A stretch of DNA of 64,000 bases, taken from the IMG/VR virus record IMGVR_UViG_3300036945_000847, positions 1 to 64,000 of that record; one strand, given 5' to 3'. A program made the translations under genes and the position numbers. The notes beneath the pieces were generated by a model. The model was given only the letters and a program-made list of their open reading frames with translations. It searched no databases and had not been told where the DNA came from. Positions 8,291 to 19,800 of the stretch are shown here, piece by piece (positions within the stretch are counted from its first letter, which is position 1; each line of letters begins with the position of its first letter). The stretch comes from a virus.

Positions 8291-11200
8291 TTATATTTGA
8301 TATTCAATTATTAATTGGTCTGTAGCAAAAGGAGCAGCTGCAAATGTGATTTGGTTTGTTCCTGTTTCTATGTAATCGTATCCTACTCCACGAGTTAATC
8401 TCTGACCATTAAGGTAAACTCTCGTTGTGGTAGAAATAAAGGTTGCACTAGTCGTAAAGACTACGTTAGAGCCATTCTTTACGCCTATTATATTTGGATC
8501 GTAATCTATTTTGAACTGAATCGCAATCGGAGCAGTTCCATAGGTCATCAACCCCGTAGAAGAATTATAATAGACTACGCTGTCTGTAAATGCATTTGCT
8601 AGAGTTGCAGTAACTGCTCCTTGTACTCGTGCTGTTCCGTTAACGTCTAAACGATAACCTGCGTCTGTGAATGTTCCTCCGTTTTGTAGGGTAAGGTTTC
8701 CTGTTGTTCTAAAAATAGAAAAGTATTTTGTAGACTCACTTGTTATATCGTAACTAGTTGAAGTTATAGTATTAGCCCATCTTGCAGCTCCTCTTTTTGT
8801 ATAATTTATTATTAAATCTGTTGCATTGCTTGCACTAGAAAATTCAATTTTACCACCTCCTGTGTAATCTCCTAATTCAGACCCTATCTTTATTTTACCA
8901 GTTCCATAATATAATTGTATATCAGTACTTCCCTTAATAGTTGGTGAATTAGCACCAAGCCTTATTGCATAATTTGTTACCCCTGTAAAAGCACCATTAG
9001 TAAATGTTGGTGCAATATCCAATCCCACTAATACATCGTTATTTGCTGCTGCTACAAGTGTATTGTTTAAATATGTTCCTCTTGCTATTGCAGAGGCTGC
9101 GGTGATTGATCCTGTAACTTGGAATTTGGCTGTAGTGGTTGTAGTGCCTATTGACAGACTACCATTTAAATAGTTTTGAGCAGTACCATCCATATAGAGA
9201 TTCCATCGGTTAGTACCTGCAGGTATTTGTCCTTTAAATCCATAGTTAGTGGTAGCACCTATAAGATTTGAATTTACTTGAAATCCTGTTTGTGTTGAAA
9301 CTGTCGAACCTGCCCCAAATGTACCTTGTGAAGTGCTATAATAAACTAAATTATTTAAAGTAAAAGATGCTGCAGCAGTTGCTGATACAACTTGATGATA
9401 TAATGCTTGAGAAGTTACATCTGATTGAATTGTTCCTTCATTAGCAATACCATAAGAAGTAGTTGCTCCTGTAATATTTTTTTGAACTCTTAAATTATAT
9501 CCTGTTAAACTCGTTGTACCAATACCTAAAGCACCATTTAAGTAGTTATTAGCAGTACCACCTGCATAAATATTATATTTACCTGTACCCGAACTAATTT
9601 GTAGATTTACTGCTCTTGTTATAGTAGAAGCAGAAACATCAGCAATGTTTAATCCGTAAAAATTGGTTATATTATTTGAAGGTATATGAGCTGATTCAAA
9701 AACAATATAATTTGTATATGAATTTGTATTTGCTATTGGTCCAGTAGCACCTCCAGCATATAATACAACACTATTAAAATTTCCTGTTCCTGCTGTTAAT
9801 GCTCGCCAAACAGTTGTATTTTCTGTAGCAGTTCCATTATTTATTACATAACCTTGATTTATATTAAAACCATTTGTTGTTGCAATACTTCTTGTTGTTA
9901 TAATTCTATTGTCAAACGCAGAAAAGCCAGCAGTAGTAAAAGCATCGTCATTAAAGTTCCACGTATTTCTACTAACTATACCCCAGCCATTTGCACTACC
10001 TGCAACATTAAATGTTTGCCCTAAAAATGTGTTACCTGCAGGAAGCACTTTAGTGGAACCACCACTTATAAACCCACTGATATTAGTGTCAGAACCTATA
10101 TTTACAAGTGTACCACTATCTGAAATATTACTATTACCTATTGTAGATGCAGCAGTAAATTTAGGAATATAGTTTGTTGAACCTGTTCCACCAACAGGGT
10201 TAGCAGGTATTGCACTTGTTAAAGCCAAAGTTCCTGTTGCACCTGGTAGGGTATAAGTATAAGTTCCATTAGTTATCGTTGAACCTAGTGTTAATACTCC
10301 ACTAACTCTTGCAGTTCCTTGTACATCTAAACGATAACCTGCGTCTGTGAATGTTCCTCCGTTTTGAAGTACTAAGTTTCCTGTACTATATAAACGAGCA
10401 ATTTCAGTACTTCCGCCTGTAAACCATCTAAACTGAGCTCCAGTGGTTGGTTGTAAATAGAATCTGGAATCTGTTCCGTTTACAGTCATCCAGTTACTTC
10501 CGCTAAATCTTATAATACCATTCGCTGATTGAAAATTTACTACACCAGTTCCTCCTATTCTAACGTCTTGAGTTGTTACCCCCGTAAACGCACCATTTGT
10601 AAATGTAGGATTGATGTCTAGTCCTACCAATACGTCATTGTTTGCTGCTGCTACTAAGGTCTGATTAAAATAAGAACCCCTTGCAATTGCTCCACTTGCT
10701 GTTACACTTTGGTTTGCTGTTATTCCCCCTACAGTAATAAAATTAGTAGTGGTATTCCCTGCTGTGGTTACTTGTGCTAGGGTAGGGACTGTGACTAAAG
10801 GAGTACCTCCGAAGATGGTAGATATGCTTTTGTTCTTCCAAAGAGCACTTGAAGTTTCGTAAACTACAAGATCGTTGTTTGCTTCAGAAGTTAGAAGAAC
10901 TCCGTGTAACTCATCAAACTCGTAACCATTCTGAATCGAGATAACCAAACGACCTTGAGTGGGGTGAGCCCTAGCAACATAGCCGATAAATACTGTATGA
11001 TTAGGTTCAGCAGGAACTGTACTTGTAAATGCTCCAGCCGTAGTAGCAGATAACCAAACAGCATCTCCAGCCGTAAAAGCCGAAGTATCTAAATCATGAA
11101 GAGTTCCGTTTGTTGCTACGTATCCATCAGAGTTATTTGCAATATTTGCTACAACTATACCTATGGTTTTAGAGGATGTAGCCTCAGTATGTGCTTGAGA

Positions 11201-11632
11201 TAAAACCGCATTAGGTCTATTTCCTGTTGCTCCACTCAAGTAGACTACTTGCCCTTTAGTTAAAGTAACACCCGTGCTATTTCTTACTATAATCTGAATG
11301 GTCTCAGCACTATCTACAACTCCGTCATTATCAACATCGTATGTAGCTTTGAGCATATCCCCACCACCACCAGCAGCAGGAGTTTGATTCTCCCATTGTA
11401 AACTGGTAGAGTTATAGGTTAGTACTTGTGCGTTGGCAGGGGCACTGATTGTTACATCGTCTAGTCCATTTAAATCTGTTGCCCCAAACGCAACCAATCG
11501 TAAATTTTCAACAATTTTACGCAAGCGGACGGCCTTGTCCCTATACGCTTGGTCACGAGTTTTTTTATAGTTTAAGTCAGCCTCATTGGCAGACTTTAAT
11601 AGTTCGGATGCTATAACGTCTAATGCTGCCAT
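8291..11632 (-). CDS. Large tail-fibre protein with internal duplications
   Basis: 1,113 residues. The N-terminus is helical, followed by a LSGATGNRPNAVLSQAHTEA domain common in phage fibres. Two copies of a unit NNDVLVGLDI-PTFTNGAFTGV and two of NLxLQNGGTFTDAGYRLDV appear near residues 320-450 and 870-1,020, and their DNA contains an identical 41-base stretch (8646-8686 and 10326-10366). The C-terminus ends FAAAPFATDQLIIEYQI, as in the neighbouring fibre. It probably reaches the host surface. Repeats allow module gain and loss. Confidence 0.85.
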   Translation of the reverse strand: MAALDVIASELLKSANEADLNYKKTRDQAYRDKAVRLRKIVENLRLVAFGATDLNGLDDVTISAPANAQVLTYNSTSLQWENQTPAAGGGGDMLKATYDVDNDGVVDSAETIQIIVRNSTGVTLTKGQVVYLSGATGNRPNAVLSQAHTEATSSKTIGIVVANIANNSDGYVATNGTLHDLDTSAFTAGDAVWLSATTAGAFTSTVPAEPNHTVFIGYVARAHPTQGRLVISIQNGYEFDELHGVLLTSEANNDLVVYETSSALWKNKSISTIFGGTPLVTVPTLAQVTTAGNTTTNFITVGGITANQSVTASGAIARGSYFNQTLVAAANNDVLVGLDINPTFTNGAFTGVTTQDVRIGGTGVVNFQSANGIIRFSGSNWMTVNGTDSRFYLQPTTGAQFRWFTGGSTEIARLYSTGNLVLQNGGTFTDAGYRLDVQGTARVSGVLTLGSTITNGTYTYTLPGATGTLALTSAIPANPVGGTGSTNYIPKFTAASTIGNSNISDSGTLVNIGSDTNISGFISGGSTKVLPAGNTFLGQTFNVAGSANGWGIVSRNTWNFNDDAFTTAGFSAFDNRIITTRSIATTNGFNINQGYVINNGTATENTTVWRALTAGTGNFNSVVLYAGGATGPIANTNSYTNYIVFESAHIPSNNITNFYGLNIADVSASTITRAVNLQISSGTGKYNIYAGGTANNYLNGALGIGTTSLTGYNLRVQKNITGATTSYGIANEGTIQSDVTSQALYHQVVSATAAASFTLNNLVYYSTSQGTFGAGSTVSTQTGFQVNSNLIGATTNYGFKGQIPAGTNRWNLYMDGTAQNYLNGSLSIGTTTTTAKFQVTGSITAASAIARGTYLNNTLVAAANNDVLVGLDIAPTFTNGAFTGVTNYAIRLGANSPTIKGSTDIQLYYGTGKIKIGSELGDYTGGGKIEFSSASNATDLIINYTKRGAARWANTITSTSYDITSESTKYFSIFRTTGNLTLQNGGTFTDAGYRLDVNGTARVQGAVTATLANAFTDSVVYYNSSTGLMTYGTAPIAIQFKIDYDPNIIGVKNGSNVVFTTSATFISTTTRVYLNGQRLTRGVGYDYIETGTNQITFAAAPFATDQLIIEYQI
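8646..8686 (+). repeat. 41-base exact direct repeat within the large fibre gene (copy 1)
   Basis: Identical to 10326-10366. It encodes the GGTFTDAGYRLDV unit. The flanking sequence differs, consistent with a duplicated fibre module that has been kept nearly unchanged or recently converted. Confidence 0.85.
10326..10366 (+). repeat. 41-base exact direct repeat within the large fibre gene (copy 2)
   Basis: Second copy of the 8646-8686 repeat, 1,680 bases away on the same strand and in the same reading frame. Confidence 0.85.
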
Positions 11633-11646
11633 CTGAGACCCAAAAT

Positions 11647-12231
11647 TTAGGCGATATCCTTACTTTCGATAACGGTATATGTAAAAGAGTTACCTTGTAA
11701 CTTGGCGGCTTTCTTGCAATGTTGCATAAACACATCAAAGTCCTTCACTCGCTTGAACACGGTACAACCATGAGACCAGTGGTCAATCCAAGTCGAATCT
11801 CGACCAGCCTTATGAATATTGATTCCGTAAACACCTTCGGTAATCTTACTCTCATCATAATTCATATCCTTGTTGGCATCACGATAAACCTTCACATTGG
11901 CTTTCTGCTTCAATGCTTCGTACTTACCTTGGTGCAATCCAACGTAGTGAGAACCGGGGTATTGACCAGGAACGATGCGAGCAGTACCCGTACCATTGTT
12001 TCCCTCAGCCATCGGTGCTTTTCCTGGATCGAGAGTAGCACTCCAAATAAAGGACTGCCATACACCATTCACTTTAAAGGAGATAGACAACCAATCGTCA
12101 AACACATTGGTAACTTTCTTACTGGGGGCGTTATTACGTATTCCGACCACGTTCATATTGTAATCGCCATTTTCAAAGTACTTATACCCTTTGGCCTTTA
12201 TAGCATTCTCAATCTGTTCTCTTGTAAACAT
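11647..12231 (-). CDS. L,D-transpeptidase-like (YkuD-type) virion or lysis protein
   Basis: 194 residues. The segment INIHKAG (His140) followed 13 residues later by SHGC (Ser153-Cys156) matches the catalytic His...[S/T]HGC arrangement of L,D-transpeptidases, where Cys attacks peptidoglycan stem peptides. The expected Arg/Asn after HGC is not obvious (HGCTVFKR), and the overall length is longer than a bare catalytic domain. The N-terminal 90 residues may bind the wall. In a phage such a protein could act as a peptidase at entry or exit. The location among tail genes favours a virion enzyme. The family call is inferred from the motif only. Confidence 0.6.
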   Translation of the reverse strand: MFTREQIENAIKAKGYKYFENGDYNMNVVGIRNNAPSKKVTNVFDDWLSISFKVNGVWQSFIWSATLDPGKAPMAEGNNGTGTARIVPGQYPGSHYVGLHQGKYEALKQKANVKVYRDANKDMNYDESKITEGVYGINIHKAGRDSTWIDHWSHGCTVFKRVKDFDVFMQHCKKAAKLQGNSFTYTVIESKDIA

Positions 12232-13343
12232 TATCTTCCTAATGAATTTAAAAATGTTTTAACTAGGGTGCTTAATGTATCGCACTCAGCATCGGTCAAA
12301 CCATATCCAACGGTAAAGAAACCGAAAGAACGGGTTGTTCCATCTTGTGTTGTATTATCTGCGTTGATTGCACCCATATAAAGGTCTAAGTTCGGGATGG
12401 GACTTACTATACGATTTGACGTATAAGCTCCCAACTCTACTGCCTCTCTCCTCATTCTCAAATCATTCTGAGCCTTGGTAGTAGTGATGTAATAACCTTG
12501 GTTACCACCATCTAAGAAATCGTAAACTACAACACGACCTGCAAGACCACCTTGGGCCCACATATCGGTAAAGTAGTTCTGTCCTACACCATCGAATACA
12601 AAGGTCATTCGATCGTCTCCACCAGGGACTGTATAATCTTGGATTGCGCCCCAAGCGATGTTTCTAGCCACCGTATTTGCATCAGGAGTATAGAATGATA
12701 CGTGAACATCAACAATTTGAGAATATCCCAAACTAGCAAAGTTCAAATTCAAATCTCCGAAGCCATTGGTTGTACCATCAAAGTCTACACCTTTCGTAAC
12801 TGAAGAACTGCCTGAGCCCCAACCTATCTGATGCTTTGCGATATTAACCAAATTGTAAGTTTTGGCAGTCAAATCAGCACCAACAAAAGGATAAATTACA
12901 TGAAATTTACTCCATAAACCAGCAGCTTTGATAGCTTTTACTAACTTATCTAATTCATCAATTTCCAACAAACTTTTAGTCTTATTGGCAACCACAAACT
13001 TCTTAACATCGACATCTAAATCGTCAAAGTTATCGATGATTTCCAAACCTTTTGACGTACCCAAAAAGGCAGCAATTTCAGCATCGCTTATCACACAATC
13101 TGCACAATTCTTGGAGAATCTGTTTGCAATACTGATTAGTTTGTCTTGATCCGTATCTTCATTACAAGCAATATTTTCAAGGGCGAATTTCAAAAACAAA
13201 CCCTTCTTGATATTCGACTCATATGATTTACAAGGCATATCGTACTTCATCTCGGCATATTGTTCCTCAATGAGCGTACAGATAGCCTTATCTACGGCTA
13301 AATATGCTTTAATGTATTGTTCTGTTGTATATTTAACAGCCAC
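12231..13343 (-). CDS. Tail protein with C-terminal lectin-like domain
   Basis: About 370 residues. The N-terminal half is helical with several Cys (C in SKNCADCVISDAE). From about residue 155 (FHVIYPFVGADLTAKTYNLV) a LamG-like fold begins, with VDFDGTTNGFGDLNLNF and the terminal TVGYGLTDAECDTLSTLV seen in many phage tail adhesins. A GTG at 13343 is chosen. An ATG at 13373 is possible but would overlap the upstream gene by 41 bases. Probable surface-binding tail component. Confidence 0.7.
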   Translation of the reverse strand: MAVKYTTEQYIKAYLAVDKAICTLIEEQYAEMKYDMPCKSYESNIKKGLFLKFALENIACNEDTDQDKLISIANRFSKNCADCVISDAEIAAFLGTSKGLEIIDNFDDLDVDVKKFVVANKTKSLLEIDELDKLVKAIKAAGLWSKFHVIYPFVGADLTAKTYNLVNIAKHQIGWGSGSSSVTKGVDFDGTTNGFGDLNLNFASLGYSQIVDVHVSFYTPDANTVARNIAWGAIQDYTVPGGDDRMTFVFDGVGQNYFTDMWAQGGLAGRVVVYDFLDGGNQGYYITTTKAQNDLRMRREAVELGAYTSNRIVSPIPNLDLYMGAINADNTTQDGTTRSFGFFTVGYGLTDAECDTLSTLVKTFLNSLGR

Positions 13344-13872
13344 AGCCCCTGCGAATTGAAGATGAACAACCATTCAGAGCATCATTAATGTCTGCATAGA
13401 TTTCTTCTGCAAGAACGTATTCCTCACACTCCATCACTTGCAACATCTTATCGTAAAGCATCTTTAACTCGGCATAGTCATTACAACTCATATCGCCCAA
13501 TGCCAACTTACCTAAAGCACACTTAATACTAGCGTCACGATAAGTATAGGTTGTTATTACTTCGCTATTTGCACCAACTGTGAAGGTTGTTACAAACTTC
13601 CAAATGCCATCAACTAAAGTCAATGTAGAGGCGATATCTTGAGAGCGAATTATATCATTGTCAAAATCGCCACCAGTCATTGTAATTGTTACAGCCGTAC
13701 CATCGGGACTAGTAGCGACAGTGCTAATAGCAGTTAAAGCAGAACGTGCTTCGTTCGGAGACCCCCAACCTTTGGGGTTAGTCACCGCATTATAGTCACC
13801 AGTAGAATCGATAATAATCAATTTACCGGTAGAATGAGTAAAGGTTACTATTGGATCTACACTTAATGCCAT
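13333..13872 (-). CDS. Tail-region structural protein
   Basis: 179 residues: a beta-rich N-terminal half (GDYNAVTNPKGWG, VTITMTGGDFDND) and an alpha-helical C-terminal half with repeated Cys (CALGKLALGDMSCNDY) ending RRGCGC. The helical half resembles the N-terminal region of the next gene, suggesting that they pair. Function unknown, likely virion. It has its own promoter with a 4-base gap to the ATG. Confidence 0.65.
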   Translation of the reverse strand: MALSVDPIVTFTHSTGKLIIIDSTGDYNAVTNPKGWGSPNEARSALTAISTVATSPDGTAVTITMTGGDFDNDIIRSQDIASTLTLVDGIWKFVTTFTVGANSEVITTYTYRDASIKCALGKLALGDMSCNDYAELKMLYDKMLQVMECEEYVLAEEIYADINDALNGCSSSIRRGCGC

Positions 13873-13876
13873 ATAT

Positions 13877-13884
13877 CAAAGATA
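13877..13884 (-). promoter_or_regulatory. Promoter -7 element before the 179-residue gene
   Basis: Leftward TATCTTTG ends 4 bases before the ATG at 13872. No clear TTTG is seen 20 bases upstream, so the call rests on the -7 element alone. Confidence 0.5.
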
Positions 13885-13895
13885 CAAAAAATGAT

Positions 13896-16800
13896 TTATT
13901 TTCCCCCTATGCCTATGAGTTTTTCGTAGTCGCCCTCGTTCAGAACACCCTTTCTCTTCATTTCCATAAGTAGAAAGCGCTCACGATTTTTGTAATCATT
14001 CTCATAATCCAAGTTAGCAGCACTTCTCGCTTCTGAATACAGAGAGAAGAAGTTTTCTATCTCCTCTTGGGCCAGCAACAAGTCACCATTTCTAATATAG
14101 GATTGAACCTTACCGATGACACCGTTGTCTACAGCATTGCTAACTTCTTGCATAGCGTAGAATTTCTGTAAACCTCTCTTCTTAAGCTCTTCACGATACA
14201 TAGCCAAAGGCAAAGAGTAAGTAGCAGAATACTTCTGTCTGATTTGACTTACAGATTGCTGTTGTCTTGTGTCCTCACTAGAGAAAGTAAACTCATTCTT
14301 TTTAGCATCGGTTACCAACTTAAGCAAATTCATCTTTTCTCCGTCTACTTCGTATACATATTCTGAGCCCGTAAGTTCAGCATAAGCCAAAGCCAAATTG
14401 ACCAAGGTAGTATGAATATTCATGGACCTTCTGTACAATTCTTTTTGCTCTTCTACTTGCTTAGTAGTCAATGTAAAACCACCTTTGTAAACTCTAGATG
14501 AGAATGGATTTACCATGGTTTCCAAGTAGGCTTGCGCTGTTCCAGGTTCAGATGTAGTTGTTCTGTACTGCATTTCTTCACCAAATGGGCCAATCTGTGC
14601 TTCATAATATTCATTCTTAGCCAAGAAGGATACGTTACGATTCAACTTCTGAATTGTATTGGCAAATATTTTACCGACTGAGTTTGGTAACACTCCATAT
14701 ACACCTTTTTGCATACTTGGTTCGTATTGAGGTTGCAACTGACTAAGACTTTGAATCAATTCTGCATTTCCTTTGCTGATAACAGACAAAACAGATGGCG
14801 AGAATACAGATAAAGAAGCAGCAGTTGTTCCCGAGGCCCAGTTACTAAATTTGTAACCTTTCTCATCTGTGAACGCTTGATAAATTCTAGTTGTACCCTG
14901 CAACATTGGAAGTTGTTTTGCACCACTAGTAAGTAACTCGCCAAACAATAGTCCGCCCAAACCATAACTAATCGCTTTCAATTTGTTCTTAGATTCCATT
15001 AACTCTCCTCTGTACGCACCATATGCAGAACTATAAGAACCCAAGGCATAACCGCTGATACCCATATTACCAAAACTATTTATTTGATCTCCGGGTTTAA
15101 CCGCACCGCCTCTTCGAATTGCAAAGTTATCTACGGGTTTACCAGAAAGTACAGCTTTCAAATATTCCATGTGAATAGTTCTGTTATATGTTCCAGCCTT
15201 AAGGTTTGCCGCTGGGTACAATTTATCCTTCTCTTCCCCTGGTTCAGATGAAGCAATTACAGCACCCGCAAGAACCGCTGTTGTAGCAAATGCAGCCACA
15301 CCAAACGATACCTCAATCTGAGCGAAATCATAAGTTACTTGGCGCTTCAATTTAACCAACTCCATCTTATCTTTTTCGTAAGCCTTCTTTTGGGCCTCGG
15401 TTGCAAACTTCTTAACAGCCTTTGGGTATTTCTTATCGAATTCATTTTGCTTTTTATCGTAGGCTCTCTGAGACCCATAATAAATCGTCAATGCAGCGGG
15501 AGGGAAACTCTTCTGAGTTGCAACATACACCACGTTCGCAGGAACCTTCGCAAAAGGAACAACGCTCCAAGCAACAACATCTGCTGTTTGTAAAGCTCTG
15601 AATTTCAAAGAAGTCATCAAATCGAACTTATCATTTCTCTGAATTTCTCTATATGTTTCTTTGATTCCTCCACGAATATTTTTTCTAATTGAACCGACAC
15701 CTTTGGCGAACATATTATCACCCAAGAATACTTTTTTCAAACCTTCTTTTTCAAAAGGATTGTCTCCCTCTAGACCAAAGTCAACGATGGACAACAATTT
15801 CTTAAGAGTATTACGATCGAGCGTCAAATCTCTGTCGGCAATGTAATCTTCAATAAAACCACCCGTGGCATCTCCATTTGCAGTATTCTTGAAGTAATCA
15901 ATCAACGCTCTAGTTGTGTAAGAGTTAGCAAATGCTTTATCGCCTCCTAAAGACATCAAACGACCCGTAACTTCTGTAGCTTGTGGAGCAAGAGTCCAAC
16001 CCCAGAATAAACTAGTCAACAATTTGTATGTCTTACCATCGGCAAGTTTCAAATCACCATTTTTGGTTTTATAAATAATTTGATTAAAGGCATCGGCATA
16101 CTCTTCATCTGTCATTTCCCACAACTTTTTACCATCAACTTTACCGAAGATAGAACCTAACATCTTGTAAGCCAAGTGAGTATCTTTGAAGAAGTTTACT
16201 TGAGCCAAACCATCGTAGAATTTCTCAATGTAATTAGGATCGCTTTCAAATCCATACTTCAACATCTCTGCCATGTCAGCCAACGTTTTATCTTTTGAAA
16301 TAGCAACTGCGTTTGCCCAGTTGGTCAAACTCAAAGTATCTGATTTCACACCACCAATCGCAGCGTCATATGCTTTTCTTGTACCAGCAACAATAAAATT
16401 CTGATTGAACAAAGCATTCTCCACGTTCGAAAGAATAGAAAGTCCAACAGTCTGAATTCCCAAAAGTGCTCGGCTACCACCGGATGTTAATCTATCATTC
16501 CAAAACTTAGGTTTGAAATTATCTAGGAATTTCATCAATCCCCTTGCGGAATTTCTCAATTCTTTTTCGGCTTTCTTTGCAGCATCATAATCTTGGTCAG
16601 AAAATGACTCAACAAAAGTGGCAGCAGCAGCATCCAAAGCATCTTTGCTTTGATTCAGTTGGGTAGTCAATCTTTCCAACTCCGCCTTTTGCTTTTCAGT
16701 AAGAGCAATACCCGCTCTTTCCAAACTTTTGGCAATCATTGAACCCATTTTCTTAGGGAACAAATTTCTGCCCAACTGCAACATGAAACCAGCATTAGAT

Positions 16801-19800
16801 AAAAGCGCACTGAAGGTCACTAGACCGTCTCTCAACTCCTCTTGGGTAGTCACACCCTCCAACTCCTTACGCATTGCAACAGCGGCCTCCGCTAGCCCTT
16901 TTTCTTCGAATGCATCTGCATATGCTTCAACCATCGACATAGCATCGGTGAAATCCATACCCGCTCTCTGCCAAGTTTCGTATAAATCATCCGCTACCTT
17001 TTTCTTTTTGATTGTGCGAGTATCAACAGTCAATTCATCAAGATAGTCATCGCTGAAGCCTTCCGATTCGATGGCATTCTTTATTGTGTTGCGATAGTCT
17101 GTTCCAAATACTTCTTTCAAATCTTCAGAACTCGCCATATCCATATTGTACATGGTTCTGAAAATCTCGTAGTGTGTGAAACCCTGATCGAGCAACTCAG
17201 AAACTTGTTCAGCCAAAGGCATCATATAGTTAGAGTTGATGAAGGTTTCAATATCTGAGGCCGTATCTCTTTTGGCTTGATTTAATTTCTCGATGCTTTC
17301 CACTGCCAACTCTGCGTGGGCTTGCTTGTATTTTGCCTCATCTACATATGGCAAACCCAATTGATTCTTGATATCGCTCAAAAGGTAACCCTTCTTAACG
17401 ATATTTTTGAGTGCTTCGGCTTCGGTCAAACCAGACATCAAATCAGATTGAAATTCAGGACTGATGTCACTAACATTCAATTGTGATTTACTCTTAACAT
17501 CGGGACTCAAAGCAGCATCTACAGCATTAATAAGTTCTGGATTGGTACCAGTTTCTTTTGCTTTCAGATACGCTCTAGCAACTTGATTAGAAACAACTTG
17601 TTTTGCATTTTTAACACTTCCATCGAGGTTAAAACCATAAGTCTCATAATCAAAAGGAGTAGTTCTAGGTAAGTCTTTTGCTTTATTTTCTTTGTTGATT
17701 TGGTCTACTTCTGCTTGAGTCAATACCTTATTGACTTTCATTTCGCCAGATATAATCCAACTTCCGGTCATATTTGAATTTGTCTTATACTTATAAGAAC
17801 CACCCAAAGGTACTTGGTCTGTGATGTGAGCAGTTTTTGCAATCGGTTGACCATTCTTGCCAATTTCTGCTCTTTCATTAGCAATTGTTTGCCAATCGAT
17901 ATCATTTCCAACTTCTACTTCTGCCCATACTTGATTGGGAGATCTAAATGAAGGAGCCTTATCGTTTTTGTTTACTTTAGATCCAATATGCGTAGCAAGA
18001 GGTATGTCACCCGAGTGCCAACCTGGTCTGTATGCCAAAGGCCCTAGTGTTGATTTAACCATAGTCTTACCTTCTTTAGTCTGAGTCAATGCTCCAGCCT
18101 TTGCTTGAATCCACTCGCCCGTAGTTATAGATTGATCCGCACCTACAAACAGAGGGAACAATTCACCAGGGAATCCCTTCTTAACCTTGAACAATTTGTA
18201 AACGGTCTTAGTTTCAGTAGGAACTTTAACATCATTGTTTATTAATTTCTTAAGGTCGTTTAACTTAGCATCTGATACCTTAGTTGATAAATCTGTAGAA
18301 ACAGTGCTTACTTCTTTTGGATTCAATTGTGCTTTAGAACTAAGATTAACTTCTCCATCCTCAATACCAAATTGTTCATCAGCAATTTTAAAATCCGCAG
18401 TTTTCATTGCTTCTCGTCCTTCTATACTAGGCTGAAAACCAATGCCTTTAGCCACATCTGTAGCAACATTTGTAACTTGTTCCTTTAGAAGACCCATTGG
18501 CTGCGCAATGGCTTTTTTAAATTCTATTTTTTTAGCTCCTTTTAAATCTGTATATCTTAATTCGGGAAGTATTTTAGTTTGAAAATCAACTTGCGCATTA
18601 GGAGGATAATTTTCCTTGATTTTTTCAACGGCTTCTTCCTTGTAACTTGTTTCGTTCTTAAAATTATCACGAACCAACTGATTTATTTTGTCATCGGCAT
18701 AAACTGCTCCTTCAATCGCACCTTTCTTGGGTTTCTTTGATGGAATCAGATTCTCACTTTTGAATTTCTCAGAAACTGCTTTATAATCAACCACCGTCTG
18801 TGGAACATTAAACCTTGCGAAATTCTTATTAACATCATATAGACCATCCAAAGCGAAATGTTTAGTACCGGGAAGTTTACCATTGAACAAGGGGTGAACA
18901 AATCCTTTGCTTTGCAAATCTTCAATTTCCTTATCCATTTCGGTTTTTTCTTTGATGTTAATTTCAAAACCACCAACAACAAAACCACCCTTATCACCGT
19001 TTATTATATCATCGCTCAAAAATGTCTTATCACCATACTCTTTCAAAAAACTTTGAGTATTGAATCCGTTGTTTAACAACAGTCTTTTGATGGTCGGTGC
19101 ATTTTTATTTACTTGTAAATCTGCTTTGTCTGGAACCAAACCTTGAAGAATCGCTTTGCGAGAATCAAAAGTTGTATCTTTTAAAAACTCCTTGGTGAAT
19201 TGATTAACATCAGTATTTGCATCAATAGAATCAACTAACTTAAATAAAGCAGATAATGTATTTCTTTTTCCGGTTCTGCTATCTTCTTTCTTCAGGTTTC
19301 TCATTGTCTCTTTATTGCTGAGAACCCATTCTTTAAATGAATTTTTAGCAGCTAACAATTCTTGAGGATTAGAAGATAACGATTTCATACCTCTGATGAA
19401 ATAATGAGACCCATATGAGTTATTTATAGTAGTATAAGGAGGCTGAATCATAACTAAAACAGCTACTTTATTATCACCATAAAACTTTCTTATTGCTGTT
19501 GTTGTAGCTTTAACGGTAGATGTATCTACAGAAGCAAAACCAACTCCATCTTCTTGATTTTTAGGATGCGTTAAGAAACCAAAACCTCCATAAATAGGAT
19601 TTCCTTCAGAATCAAGTCCATAACCTGTACCATCGCTTGTTATAATAAATAGTCTACCATTATATTCTTTAGCGATATCCTTAAGTGATTTAACTGGTAA
19701 AGCATTTGAAAAACTTTCCCCATTGAAAACTGCACCTTCGTATGAACCCAACTGCGATTTAGAAGTTGTCGATTCAAAATTATCATTGGGATTTACAGAA

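Noticed and set aside
11719-12381. A 220-codon plus-strand open frame opposite the L,D-transpeptidase-like gene
   Set aside because: It is antisense to a gene with clear motifs, in the middle of a leftward operon, and has no protein-like features.
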